The notes under the pieces were generated by a model. It ran no database searches. It saw only the letters and a list, made by a program, of their open reading frames with translations, and had not been told where the DNA came from. From Spirochaetia bacterium (GTDB lineage Bacteria > Spirochaetota > Spirochaetia > Treponematales > Breznakiellaceae), in contig BNUX01000099.1 in NCBI GenBank assembly GCA_025997675.1, forward strand, positions 1-9,359: 9,359 bases of DNA, in the 5' to 3' direction. The translations under genes and the position numbers were made by a program. Positions 1-6,229 of this stretch are shown here, in pieces. Every line of letters starts with the position of its first letter. Within the stretch, counting starts at the first letter, position 1.

Positions 1-33
1 ACACTCCTCCCCTCCGCGACGCTCTTCCGATCT
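1..33 (+). other. Sequencing-adapter remnant (Illumina read-1 adapter)
   Basis: These 33 bases match the well-known Illumina TruSeq universal/read-1 adapter at 29 of 33 positions without gaps. The last 17 bases (CGACGCTCTTCCGATCT) are identical. The four differences fall at positions 7, 9, 14 and 16. The block lies at the very edge of the window, as untrimmed adapter at a contig end would. It is not biological sequence and should be masked. Confidence 0.93.
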
Positions 34-77
34 AACCCTATCCCTTACCACTTTCCTCACCCTCGCCACTTCCTGCG
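33..77 (-). repeat. Inverted copy of 305-349 (fold-back chimera)
   Basis: Read in reverse complement, bases 33-77 reproduce 305-349 with 44 of 45 matches; the one difference is at base 50. The copied stretch encodes part of the signal peptide of the lipoprotein gene at 78-374. Because it abuts the adapter directly and repeats nearby sequence in the opposite direction, it is best read as a library fold-back chimera built into the contig end, not a genomic inverted repeat. Confidence 0.88.
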
Positions 78-374
78 ATCCTCCGACATGTTTACTGCGC
101 CGTCTGCTACTGCCTTGGAATAGGTAACAACGGTACTCATTTCCGTCTGCACCGACTGGCCGAAGATGGCGACCAGCGCAGCCAGGGCGTTCCGTTCCGC
201 CTCCGTCCGGTCATGGCCGGTTCCCACTGCGGTGATGTAGCGGCTTTGAGGATATGCTTCGTTAGGGGACGCGACCCAGGCGGGAGGCTTGGGCGGGGTG
301 GATGCGCAGGAAGTGGCGAGGGTGAGGAAAGCGGTAAGGGATAGGGTTAATAGAAAGAATAATTGGTTTTTCAT
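78..374 (-). CDS. LPP20-type lipoprotein, C-terminally truncated by the contig-end artefact
   Basis: The first 98-99 residues are genuine; the codons after D99 are read from the fold-back copy, so the apparent RRKWRG ending and stop are false. Residues 1-22 form a lipoprotein signal (MKNQ, a leucine-rich core, then LATSC), with Cys23 the likely lipidated residue. The mature part (PPAWV, then YITAVGTG, then TEAERNALAAL) resembles the LPP20 family, which includes the flagellar outer-membrane protein FlgP. The ATG at 374 has an AGGAGG ribosome site a few bases upstream. It follows the CsgG-like/LRR gene by 11 bases and is probably translated from the same transcript. LPP20 and CsgG-like proteins also occur together in other bacteria (for example FlgP and FlgT), so a shared envelope role is reasonable but inferred. 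The family call rests on about 75 mature residues; the rest of the gene is missing. Confidence 0.75.
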
Positions 375-385
375 AGGGCCTCCTG

Positions 386-2293
386 TTAATCTCTATACCA
401 TCTGCGGGTACTCCATCTGTACTGTCCTGAGCGTTTGCGTTGGGAGTCGTAGAATCTGGCAAAGTTATTGGGAAATGCAGATTTGTCTAATTCAACATTT
501 TCCCCAATAGTAATATATTCCAATGGATTATTGTCGAAGGCTGCGTGCCCAATACGTCTAACGCTATCGGGAATCTCAACATGGAACAATTGATTATTTT
601 CAAATGCACTTATCCCAATAGATGTAACGTTATTGGGGATGATAACACTGATCAATTGATTGTCACGAAAGGCTGAATCTCCAATTGCAGTAAAACGGGA
701 AGGAATAGTTACAACTTTCTCACTTCCTTTATATCCTGTTATGGTGTTCCCGCTAAATACAAATAATCGATCAATCTCTGCGTCTTCTTGTCGTCGGGTC
801 GCCTCTTGCTGCCGTTTTTGCGCCTCTGCTTGTCTTGCGACCTCTGCTTGTTTTTTCGCCGCTGCTTGTTTCTGTTCTTCCTCCTGTCGCCGGATGGCGG
901 CTTGTCTTTGTTCTTCTGCCTGCCGCCGCTCTTCTGCCTGTCGCCTTACTATTTCTTCAGGCAGTTTTGCATGTTCCGCCTGGGTAAAAACCCGCATATA
1001 TCCGGTTTCCATAGCAGTTTCTGCAGCAATGCTGTTGACGCTGACAATCTTGGCTGTTAGGGGCGGGGTATAGTCCTTGAGGTTCACCTTACGAAACATT
1101 GCTTCTCTGCTTACCTTGGCGGGCGAATTAAGCGCCCGGTCGCCGGTATTGAAACTAATACTGCTGCTGGTAATAGGAAAGGTATCGGTACCGATGGTCT
1201 TACCCTTGCCGTCAATAACCGCGGCAACCACGGTGAAGGTAAAATTCCGGTTCCCGCCGAATACCACCGCATCTGGCGCCGGGTATCTTGTCCCGTTAAT
1301 CAAAGGCCACCCCGCAAAGTCCCATGTGGTCCGCTGGCCCGTGGCCTCAAGTCCGCTAATATAGTCGTTAATTACCTTGAAGGCTACTTCCGCAGGGGGT
1401 AATTCTACGGTAAAAACAAAGTCGGCGGTGGCGTTTGCATAATCTGTATTACCCATTTGCCGGAGAACCGGATCATAGACGATATCAAAGGGCATGTGGG
1501 TCTTATACCAGACGGCGCAGTCCTTGAGCATGGCAAGCCATTTGTTCCGTGCCGCAAGCTGGTTCTGTATATTCTGCCCAAGATTACCCCCGGAAATTCG
1601 GGAGGATAGGGAATTGAGCCTTCCATCAGTCCCCGCTAACGCAGGGTTCACCGCCTGGGCTTGGTATGAATACCACAGCGCCCCCGCCTCGCTTACCTCG
1701 CTGATACTTTTGGCAAGGGCAGTCTGGTATTCAGTATCGGCGGCGGATCCTGCCCGGAGTTCCCGTTTCCCTGCGTCGGTAAGCTGAACACCCATCTTTG
1801 CCAACAGATCTGCGCTGGCCTCATTGATCACCGTCCCTCCCCGCAGTTCCGCTGCCGTACAGGGTTTGCTAAAGGAAGCCCGGAGGGTTGCCGTCTCCAG
1901 AACGGTAATGGAACACTGCACGAAAAACTGTCCGCCCTGTGTTCTTTCTATACTGCCCGCAAGAATGTATTGGGCGTTGGTCAAGTTACCGATACGGATA
2001 TAATCTTCATTAGAATAGGAGCCCGAAAGGGACAAACTCTGTTCCGCTTCTACCTTGTCCCTATCCTGCATGGGTATGATGGTCATGGCGGTATACTTGT
2101 TGAAGTTTCCTGTAAGCGTCTCCCGGACTAAGACGGGGAGCCATGCTTCATCGGCAGATAGCCCTTTCCCCGTTGGGGTGTCTACGGCGAGGCGGGTGCC
2201 GCGAGCGCCGTTGCCGGTAAAGTAAGATTGGGCCGCAAGAGGATGGGTGATGAAGAAATAGAACAATATAAAAATGGACATGGCCTTTCGCAT
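386..2293 (-). CDS. Secreted CsgG-like/BspA-like LRR protein with coiled-coil linker (paralogue B)
   Basis: This 635-residue protein was probably exported. Residues 1-22 are a Sec signal ending LAAQ. Residues about 33-180 resemble the CsgG/LpoB/FlgT-like fold, including YSNEDYIRIGNLTNAQYILA at 93-112. Residues 230-435 form a conserved domain of unknown function with FDIVYDP and FGGNRNFTF. A strongly charged Arg/Gln/Glu/Ala helix at about 440-508, built on repeats such as RRQAEE, should form a coiled coil. Residues 510-610 hold LRR_5/BspA-type repeats (VTSIGISAFENNQ), and the basic tail has several Arg and Trp residues. ATG at 2293 is preferred: AAAGGAG lies 10 bases upstream, whereas the next Met (residue 5) is too far from it. 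It is a paralogue of the 2873-5065 protein, with long identical strings around residues 93-112. Surface or periplasmic binding is inferred from BspA-like proteins; the ligand is unknown. Confidence 0.85.
   Translation of the reverse strand: MRKAMSIFILFYFFITHPLAAQSYFTGNGARGTRLAVDTPTGKGLSADEAWLPVLVRETLTGNFNKYTAMTIIPMQDRDKVEAEQSLSLSGSYSNEDYIRIGNLTNAQYILAGSIERTQGGQFFVQCSITVLETATLRASFSKPCTAAELRGGTVINEASADLLAKMGVQLTDAGKRELRAGSAADTEYQTALAKSISEVSEAGALWYSYQAQAVNPALAGTDGRLNSLSSRISGGNLGQNIQNQLAARNKWLAMLKDCAVWYKTHMPFDIVYDPVLRQMGNTDYANATADFVFTVELPPAEVAFKVINDYISGLEATGQRTTWDFAGWPLINGTRYPAPDAVVFGGNRNFTFTVVAAVIDGKGKTIGTDTFPITSSSISFNTGDRALNSPAKVSREAMFRKVNLKDYTPPLTAKIVSVNSIAAETAMETGYMRVFTQAEHAKLPEEIVRRQAEERRQAEEQRQAAIRRQEEEQKQAAAKKQAEVARQAEAQKRQQEATRRQEDAEIDRLFVFSGNTITGYKGSEKVVTIPSRFTAIGDSAFRDNQLISVIIPNNVTSIGISAFENNQLFHVEIPDSVRRIGHAAFDNNPLEYITIGENVELDKSAFPNNFARFYDSQRKRSGQYRWSTRRWYRD
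464..655 (-). repeat. Short LRR_5 repeat block of paralogue B (66-base period)
   Basis: Two full 22-residue units (starting LISVIIPNN and LFHVEIPDS) and a partial third (LEYITIGEN) are encoded in tandem at residues 547-610. They follow the BspA pattern of a beta strand, P-x-x-V, then I-G-x-x-A-F. Paralogue A has five such units, so the pair differs in repeat number. Confidence 0.8.
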
Positions 2294-2315
2294 TGTTTTG
2301 ACACTCCTTTGATAT

Positions 2316-2849
2316 TTATGGTATTAGTTGAACGAGATCAAATATGGGGTTGTTGTCTGGTCCCATTAAGAAAGTAGCCGTAACTAATACTTTGAAGTTA
2401 TGGATTTTTCCCTTTATTACAATTTCGGTGACGTGTCCGTCATCACTTTTTTTATATGATACATTGTCCTTATAGTCTTTTTTATTTCTGTTATCCTCCC
2501 AATGGGCAAGCCCATTCCTGATACCAGTAATTAAGTCCTGGAAAGTGATCGTTATTGGCCTGCTCGCAAAGGCTTTGTCACATCCGTGACAATTGAGCAC
2601 AGCCGAAATCTTTATTTTATTTTCATCAATACCATTGGATCGTAAATACTCTACCGCATCGTCTTCCGGTAAATGTCCTCTGTATTTCTCAGAAACGACC
2701 ATCAATAACCCGTAAAGACAATTAACACTTAAGGTTACATCATACCAATCTTCAAGCGGAGTAGTTTGTTTTATTATATTGTTATATTGCTCCAACAGTT
2801 TCTTTGTTCGCTCTCGAAACAGTTCATATGAGAATTCTTCATGTAACAT
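2316..2849 (-). CDS. HEPN-domain protein, putative RNase, inside the LRR operon
   Basis: This 177-residue protein has no signal peptide or membrane segment and is probably cytoplasmic. Residues 111-116 read RNGLAH, matching the R-x4-H active-site motif of HEPN ribonucleases, with the usual Asn after Arg. The motif sits in a helix (ITFQDLITGIRNGLAHWEDN, 101-120), as expected for the fold. The N-terminal half is helical (residues 1-70). Cys87-His-Gly-Cys90 could be a small metal knuckle, but no second pair is evident. The closest family I can suggest is the small HEPN group typified by plasmid pEK499 p136; this is from memory of the fold and motif, not from a search. ATG at 2849 has AAGGAG seven bases upstream. 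Gaps of 23 and 22 bases to the flanking LRR paralogues suggest co-transcription. It is AT-rich: 20 of 60 bases at 2401-2460 are G or C. RNase activity, toxicity and defence are inferred; no partner antitoxin is adjacent. Confidence 0.7.
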   Translation of the reverse strand: MLHEEFSYELFRERTKKLLEQYNNIIKQTTPLEDWYDVTLSVNCLYGLLMVVSEKYRGHLPEDDAVEYLRSNGIDENKIKISAVLNCHGCDKAFASRPITITFQDLITGIRNGLAHWEDNRNKKDYKDNVSYKKSDDGHVTEIVIKGKIHNFKVLVTATFLMGPDNNPIFDLVQLIP

Positions 2850-2872
2850 AAATCGCTCCTTCGCAATGTCCG

Positions 2873-5065
2873 CTATTGCTTAACCCATTCTCCATATCGA
2901 AGAATATAGGTTCCCGCCTGTTTTCCATTATGGTTATATGCATAATCAAACCCTTTAGGATCATTGGCCTGATCGAAGACCCCAGAAGCATGTTCCCACC
3001 TATCGTCATCCCATCCCAATTTAACACCCTGTGGGATGGTAATGCTGGTTAGCGTATTTCCACGCCCAGGCCCTTCATTGGTATAAAATGCCCTTACATC
3101 AATTGAAACGACACTGTTGGGGATAGTAACGCTGGTTAATTTGTGGCTTGCGAATGCTTGGTGGCCAATAGAGGTGACCTTATTGGAGATAACCACGCTA
3201 GTTAATTGGTTGTGTGAAAATGTACTTGCTTCAATCTTGGTAACACTATTGGGAATAGTAACACTGGTCAATTTATTGCCATAAAATGCGCTATGCCCAA
3301 TACTGGTAACACTATTGGAGATAGTAATACTCGACAGACTGTTCTCGCTAAACGCGGATTCCCCAATGCTGGTAACGCCATTGGGGATGGTAACGGAGGT
3401 CAGTCCTTTTTTGGCAAATGCGCTTTTCTCAATGGCGGTAATTCGTATACTTTCTAGTCTCTCTGGTATAGAAACGTTTGTTGAGCTTCCCGTATACCCG
3501 GTAATGGTTATCGCTCTGCCCCCTTGCTGCAAAGTGAAACTAAATCCCAATCGTTCAGCCGCCTCTGCGCGTCGTAGATTGGCTTCTTCGGTTTGCCGAG
3601 GGGCGTCTTCTTTTCGTGCCCTGGCTAACTCATCCGCCCCGACGGAAATTTTAATATAGCCTCGCTCACCAACGGTTTCGGCGGGTATCCCATCAACCGA
3701 AACAACTTTGACGGTCAGGGGTTCAATCAGGTCATTTGCATTTACATTAAGAAACCTAAAATCAATTACCGCGCCTGCTGCGCTTGCGGGGGGATTTACG
3801 CGCATATCGCCTGGAGAAAATCTCAACTTGGCACTGCCATAAGGCAAAATGTTCCTAGTGATAGTCTTATTTTCTCCGTTTATGATGGCCATTTCAATTT
3901 TAAAAGTAAAGTCTTGCCTCCCGCCAAAAACCACTGCCGCCGGATCTGTGGGTTGTACATCTAATAGAGGCCAGCCGCTAAAACCCCATATACTGCGTTT
4001 CCCCGTTTGTTCAAGCCGGTTCAAAAGTTCATTCAACACGTTAAACCCCGTCTCGGTCGCTACCAAAGCCATTCCAACAGACAAATTCACCGTACCCTTG
4101 CCAAAATCTATTCCACCTTGTCTTATGTTTGGATCGTAGACAATCTCAAACGGCGGGTGATCCTTATAAAACGCCGCACATTCCTTAAACAAATTGAGCC
4201 AGGTCATCCGTGCCTGATAGTCGTTTTGTACCGCCTCGCCTATGTTACCGCCGGTTATCGTGGTAGTAAGACTGTTGAGCCGTCCGGTTGCTTCCGTCAT
4301 GGAAGAGTCGAAGGAAGCCGCCTGATAGTAATAATTCAGGGCTTCTATGACGCTGCCACTCTTCTGGGCGGTGATGCCCCGTGCAAGGGTGGTTTCCGCC
4401 TCCGTAGAACCCGCCTGCCCGCTCAGGATCCCCTGCTTTTCGGCGGCGCTTAGTTCCACCCCCATTCCGGCCAGCAGTTCTACCGCCGCCTCGTTGACGA
4501 CCTTTCCCTGCCGCAAATCGGCGGTGGAGCAGTTTTTGGTAAAGGATGTTCGGCGTTCCCCGGTTTCCGTATTGGTAATCCCCAACTGCACAGAAAATTC
4601 ATTCGCCGAAAGTTTGATGATGGTCCCCACCAGGAGGTACTGGGCGTTGGTCAGGTTACCAATACGGATATAATCATCGTTGGAATAGGCCCCGCTTGCC
4701 GCCCGTTCCTGTTCGTCCAGTACGGTGTCCACGATTTGCCGGTTTATGATGGTCATGGCGGAATATTTTGTATTTGAAAAGATGGTATTCAGCCCGCCCT
4801 GAACAAGGGAAGCGAGGTATTGGTCGTTGTCGGCAAAATTGATCCCATCCGGGACCAAAACCGCCAGACGGATACCCTGCCCCCGGTTGCCGGAAGGGGT
4901 CGTTGTCCGGGTTGCCGGGGTGGGAGTCCCCTTCGCCGCCTGGCTTTTGACACTGCCCGCAGCCTTACCGGAGTTGTTCCCCTTCCCGGCACTGTCTTTC
5001 CCGCCCCCCGCAAAGGCCGTCCCGCAGAGCAGAATCAGCAAAAACCACGTCAAAGTCCTTTTCAT
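2873..5065 (-). CDS. Secreted CsgG-like/BspA-like LRR protein (paralogue A)
   Basis: This protein has 730 residues from the ATG at 5065. GTG codons at 5071 and 5068 are alternatives; AGGGGG lies upstream of all three, so the start is uncertain by two residues. Residues 1-19 are a Sec signal (MKRTLTWFLLILL, ending TAFA). The next 40 residues are a Gly/Ser/Lys/Thr-rich, probably disordered linker. Residues about 64-213 are a CsgG/LpoB-like domain with SNDDYIRIGNLTNAQYLLVG. Residues 225-262 look like one TPR-type helical pair. Residues 268-483 are the conserved middle region shared with paralogue B (FEIVYDP, FGGRQDFTF). Residues 484-507 are a short charged helix, and about 515-685 hold LRR_5 repeats. 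The end (KQAGTYILRYGEWVKQ) resembles the tail common after such repeats. It is likely in the envelope or at the surface; binding to host, polymer or cell wall is inferred. It is the second gene of the minus-strand operon, 37 bases after the 61-residue gene. Confidence 0.86.
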   Translation of the reverse strand: MKRTLTWFLLILLCGTAFAGGGKDSAGKGNNSGKAAGSVKSQAAKGTPTPATRTTTPSGNRGQGIRLAVLVPDGINFADNDQYLASLVQGGLNTIFSNTKYSAMTIINRQIVDTVLDEQERAASGAYSNDDYIRIGNLTNAQYLLVGTIIKLSANEFSVQLGITNTETGERRTSFTKNCSTADLRQGKVVNEAAVELLAGMGVELSAAEKQGILSGQAGSTEAETTLARGITAQKSGSVIEALNYYYQAASFDSSMTEATGRLNSLTTTITGGNIGEAVQNDYQARMTWLNLFKECAAFYKDHPPFEIVYDPNIRQGGIDFGKGTVNLSVGMALVATETGFNVLNELLNRLEQTGKRSIWGFSGWPLLDVQPTDPAAVVFGGRQDFTFKIEMAIINGENKTITRNILPYGSAKLRFSPGDMRVNPPASAAGAVIDFRFLNVNANDLIEPLTVKVVSVDGIPAETVGERGYIKISVGADELARARKEDAPRQTEEANLRRAEAAERLGFSFTLQQGGRAITITGYTGSSTNVSIPERLESIRITAIEKSAFAKKGLTSVTIPNGVTSIGESAFSENSLSSITISNSVTSIGHSAFYGNKLTSVTIPNSVTKIEASTFSHNQLTSVVISNKVTSIGHQAFASHKLTSVTIPNSVVSIDVRAFYTNEGPGRGNTLTSITIPQGVKLGWDDDRWEHASGVFDQANDPKGFDYAYNHNGKQAGTYILRYGEWVKQ
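3074..3403 (-). repeat. Five tandem LRR_5 repeats (66-base, 22-residue period)
   Basis: Five units start at LTSVTIPNG, LSSITISNS, LTSVTIPNS, LTSVVISNK and LTSVTIPNS, each followed by an I-G/E-x-x-x-F segment. At the DNA level matching bases recur every 66 bases, for example at 3131, 3197, 3263 and 3329. Near-identical units suggest recent growth by slippage or recombination. A diverged further unit (LTSITIPQG) follows after a Gly-rich insertion. Confidence 0.88.
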
Positions 5066-5102
5066 CACCACCGTTCCCCCTATTTATAGGTATCTGATTA
5101 AA

Positions 5103-5288
5103 TCACTCAGCTTTTTTCCCTGCCTCAACCGACGAAGATTTAGCCCCTTCCGTAATCAATGCCTTACCATACCGTTGAACTTCCAAAAGGCTTTTCGCGT
5201 TTAGCAACACCCCTTTTTTCAAATCAAGGCTTAATCCCTTAAAATCCTTACATAAATCGTCAAGTTCTTTATTGACCTTACTATTCAT
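5103..5288 (-). CDS. Small hypothetical protein, first gene of the minus-strand operon
   Basis: I do not recognise this 61-residue protein. It is highly charged (MNSKVNKELDDLCKDFKG at the start, a Lys/Glu/Ser-rich tail) and predicted to be helical, with no signal peptide or membrane segment. It is supported as a gene by ATG at 5288, an AAGGAT ribosome site eight bases upstream, and a strong consensus promoter about 40 bases upstream. It diverges from the XRE regulator at 5414 across a 125-base region, an arrangement seen in phage and plasmid control modules. Its stop is 37 bases before the start of paralogue A, so it may lead that operon. Its function is unknown; a small co-regulator is possible. 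Confidence 0.65.
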   Translation of the reverse strand: MNSKVNKELDDLCKDFKGLSLDLKKGVLLNAKSLLEVQRYGKALITEGAKSSSVEAGKKAE

Positions 5289-5313
5289 AGGTAAGTATCC
5301 TTATAGTAGATTT

Positions 5314-5327
5314 ATATGACATCATAT
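5314..5327. promoter_or_regulatory. Candidate operator palindrome
   Basis: ATATGA-CA-TCATAT is a perfect 6-base inverted repeat with a 2-base centre. It overlaps the end of the minus-strand -10 box and the predicted transcription start. A protein bound here would block that promoter. The adjacent XRE regulator is the natural candidate, but that link is inferred. A looser inverted pair (5309-5318 with 5337-5346, 8 of 10 matching) brackets it. Confidence 0.5.
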
Positions 5328-5353
5328 TATAGAAAGCATATTTATCTTGTCAA
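5326..5353 (-). promoter_or_regulatory. Consensus sigma-70-type promoter for the minus-strand operon
   Basis: On the minus strand TTGACA (5353-5348) and TATAAT (5331-5326) both match consensus exactly and are separated by 16 bases. The predicted start site is near 5319, about 30 bases before the ATG at 5288. No other equally good promoter was seen in the gaps downstream, so it may drive all five minus-strand genes. Confidence 0.78.
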
Positions 5354-5363
5354 TACCTAAATA

Positions 5364-5393
5364 TTGTTATGGAAGGGGTTCTTATGGTATTTT
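5364..5393 (+). promoter_or_regulatory. Possible promoter of the XRE regulator
   Basis: TTGTTA (5364-5369) and TATTTT (5388-5393) are 18 bases apart, and TG at 5385-5386 makes an extended -10 (TGGTATTTT). The start would fall near 5400, just ahead of the ribosome site. It is much weaker than the divergent minus-strand promoter. Confidence 0.38.
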
Positions 5394-5413
5394 GGAGGGC
5401 AGAAGGGTAATTT

Positions 5414-5764
5414 ATGGCAGTTTCTTCAATCAGCGCCCGGTTAAAGGCAATCAGAAAGGCTTTAGGGGTAAATCAAAGGGCATTTTGCAAGGGTATCTAT
5501 ATAAGTCAAGGTTATTACGCCCAAATAGAAAGTGAAACAAGGGAGCCAAACAGCCGCATCATCGAACTAATCTCCACCAAATACAAGGTAAACAAAGACT
5601 GGCTAAAAACCGGCAAGGGGGAGATGTTTGGCGGGGACCCGCCGGATACGGAGCTCAATCAACTTATCGAGATATACCGGGAACTTGACCCGCTTTTTAA
5701 GAAATATATCTCCCTCCAAATAAAACAGCTTTTGGAAGTCCAGAAGGGGACGAAGAAGGAATAA
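5414..5764 (+). CDS. XRE-family (Cro/CI-like) transcriptional regulator
   Basis: This 116-residue protein has an N-terminal helix-turn-helix domain at about 6-65. ISARLKAIRKALGVNQRAFC gives the first two helices, then ISQGYYAQIESETREPNSRI is the recognition region, and the segment ending NKDWLKTGKGEMF is typical of phage-type repressors. Residues 75-116 form a short helical tail (ELNQLIEIYRELD), which could serve for dimerisation; there is no LexA/CI-type peptidase domain. ATG at 5414 follows GAAGGG by about six bases. It diverges from the minus-strand operon and likely represses the 5326-5353 promoter through the 5314-5327 palindrome; this is inferred. It stands 78 bases upstream of the toxin-antitoxin pair on the same strand and might also control it. 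Similar regulators occur in prophages and plasmids, but no other phage genes are visible here. Confidence 0.88.
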   Translation: MAVSSISARLKAIRKALGVNQRAFCKGIYISQGYYAQIESETREPNSRIIELISTKYKVNKDWLKTGKGEMFGGDPPDTELNQLIEIYRELDPLFKKYISLQIKQLLEVQKGTKKE

Positions 5765-5842
5765 TAGACCAAATGTTGTCCGGGCCTCCGGCTGCTTTAT
5801 TAACTGGGCAACAAATGCTATAGTAGAGGTAGGGAGTGCCTA

Positions 5843-6229
5843 ATGACCATTGAACAAACCGTCGTAGTCCCGGCAAACCGCCGCGTATTCTTTGACTTGC
5901 CCCTGTCGGTTCCCGAGGGGGAGGTCGAAGCCGCCCTGGTGCTGTTCCCAAAAAAGGAAGCAGCGGCCAAAGGGGAAGGACCATCCGTCGTGCCGCCGGT
6001 AGCATATCCACCGGAACTGGACGAGGCCGCACGGAAGGTCCTGGCAGAAGAACCCCTACCCCAGGTAACCAGGGCGGAGTTGGAGGAGTGGGCGAAAGAT
6101 CCGGTTATCCAATTTCTGGACCAAGGCGTTGAACTGGACTGGAGCTGGCTCCCCGAGGGGAAAATGCCCGAAACCGTCACCAAAGCGGACTTCCGCGCCC
6201 TTGCCAAAAGGGAGAAGTACGGCATATGA
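5843..6229 (+). CDS. VapB-like antitoxin of a type II toxin-antitoxin pair
   Basis: This 128-residue protein immediately precedes a PIN-domain gene and overlaps it by four bases (ATGA), the usual layout for translationally coupled antitoxin and toxin. Residues 4-36 (TVVVPANRRVFFDLPLSVP) look like the short beta-rich, AbrB/MazE-like DNA-binding half found in many VapB-type antitoxins. Residues 37-60 are a Lys/Ala/Pro linker. Residues 60-128 are acidic and helical, with a C-terminal KADFRALAKREKYGI that could wrap the toxin. ATG at 5843 has AGGGAG six bases upstream. A TATAGT at 5819-5824 could be a -10 box but lacks a good -35. It is GC-rich: 37 of 60 bases at 6001-6060 are G or C. The antitoxin call rests mainly on position and size; autorepression is known for the class, not shown here. 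Confidence 0.7.
   Translation: MTIEQTVVVPANRRVFFDLPLSVPEGEVEAALVLFPKKEAAAKGEGPSVVPPVAYPPELDEAARKVLAEEPLPQVTRAELEEWAKDPVIQFLDQGVELDWSWLPEGKMPETVTKADFRALAKREKYGI

Noticed and set aside
33..349. Genomic inverted repeat flanking the lipoprotein gene, as in a mobile element
   Set aside because: One arm directly joins sequencing adapter, so a library chimera explains it better.
660..1073. Cys/Ser-rich plus-strand frame
   Set aside because: It is the antisense shadow of the Arg/Gln/Glu-rich coiled coil of the minus-strand gene.
5765..5842. Terminator hairpin between the XRE gene and the toxin-antitoxin pair
   Set aside because: TGTTGTCC near 5774 and GGGCAACA near 5807 can pair imperfectly, but the loop is long and no T-run follows.
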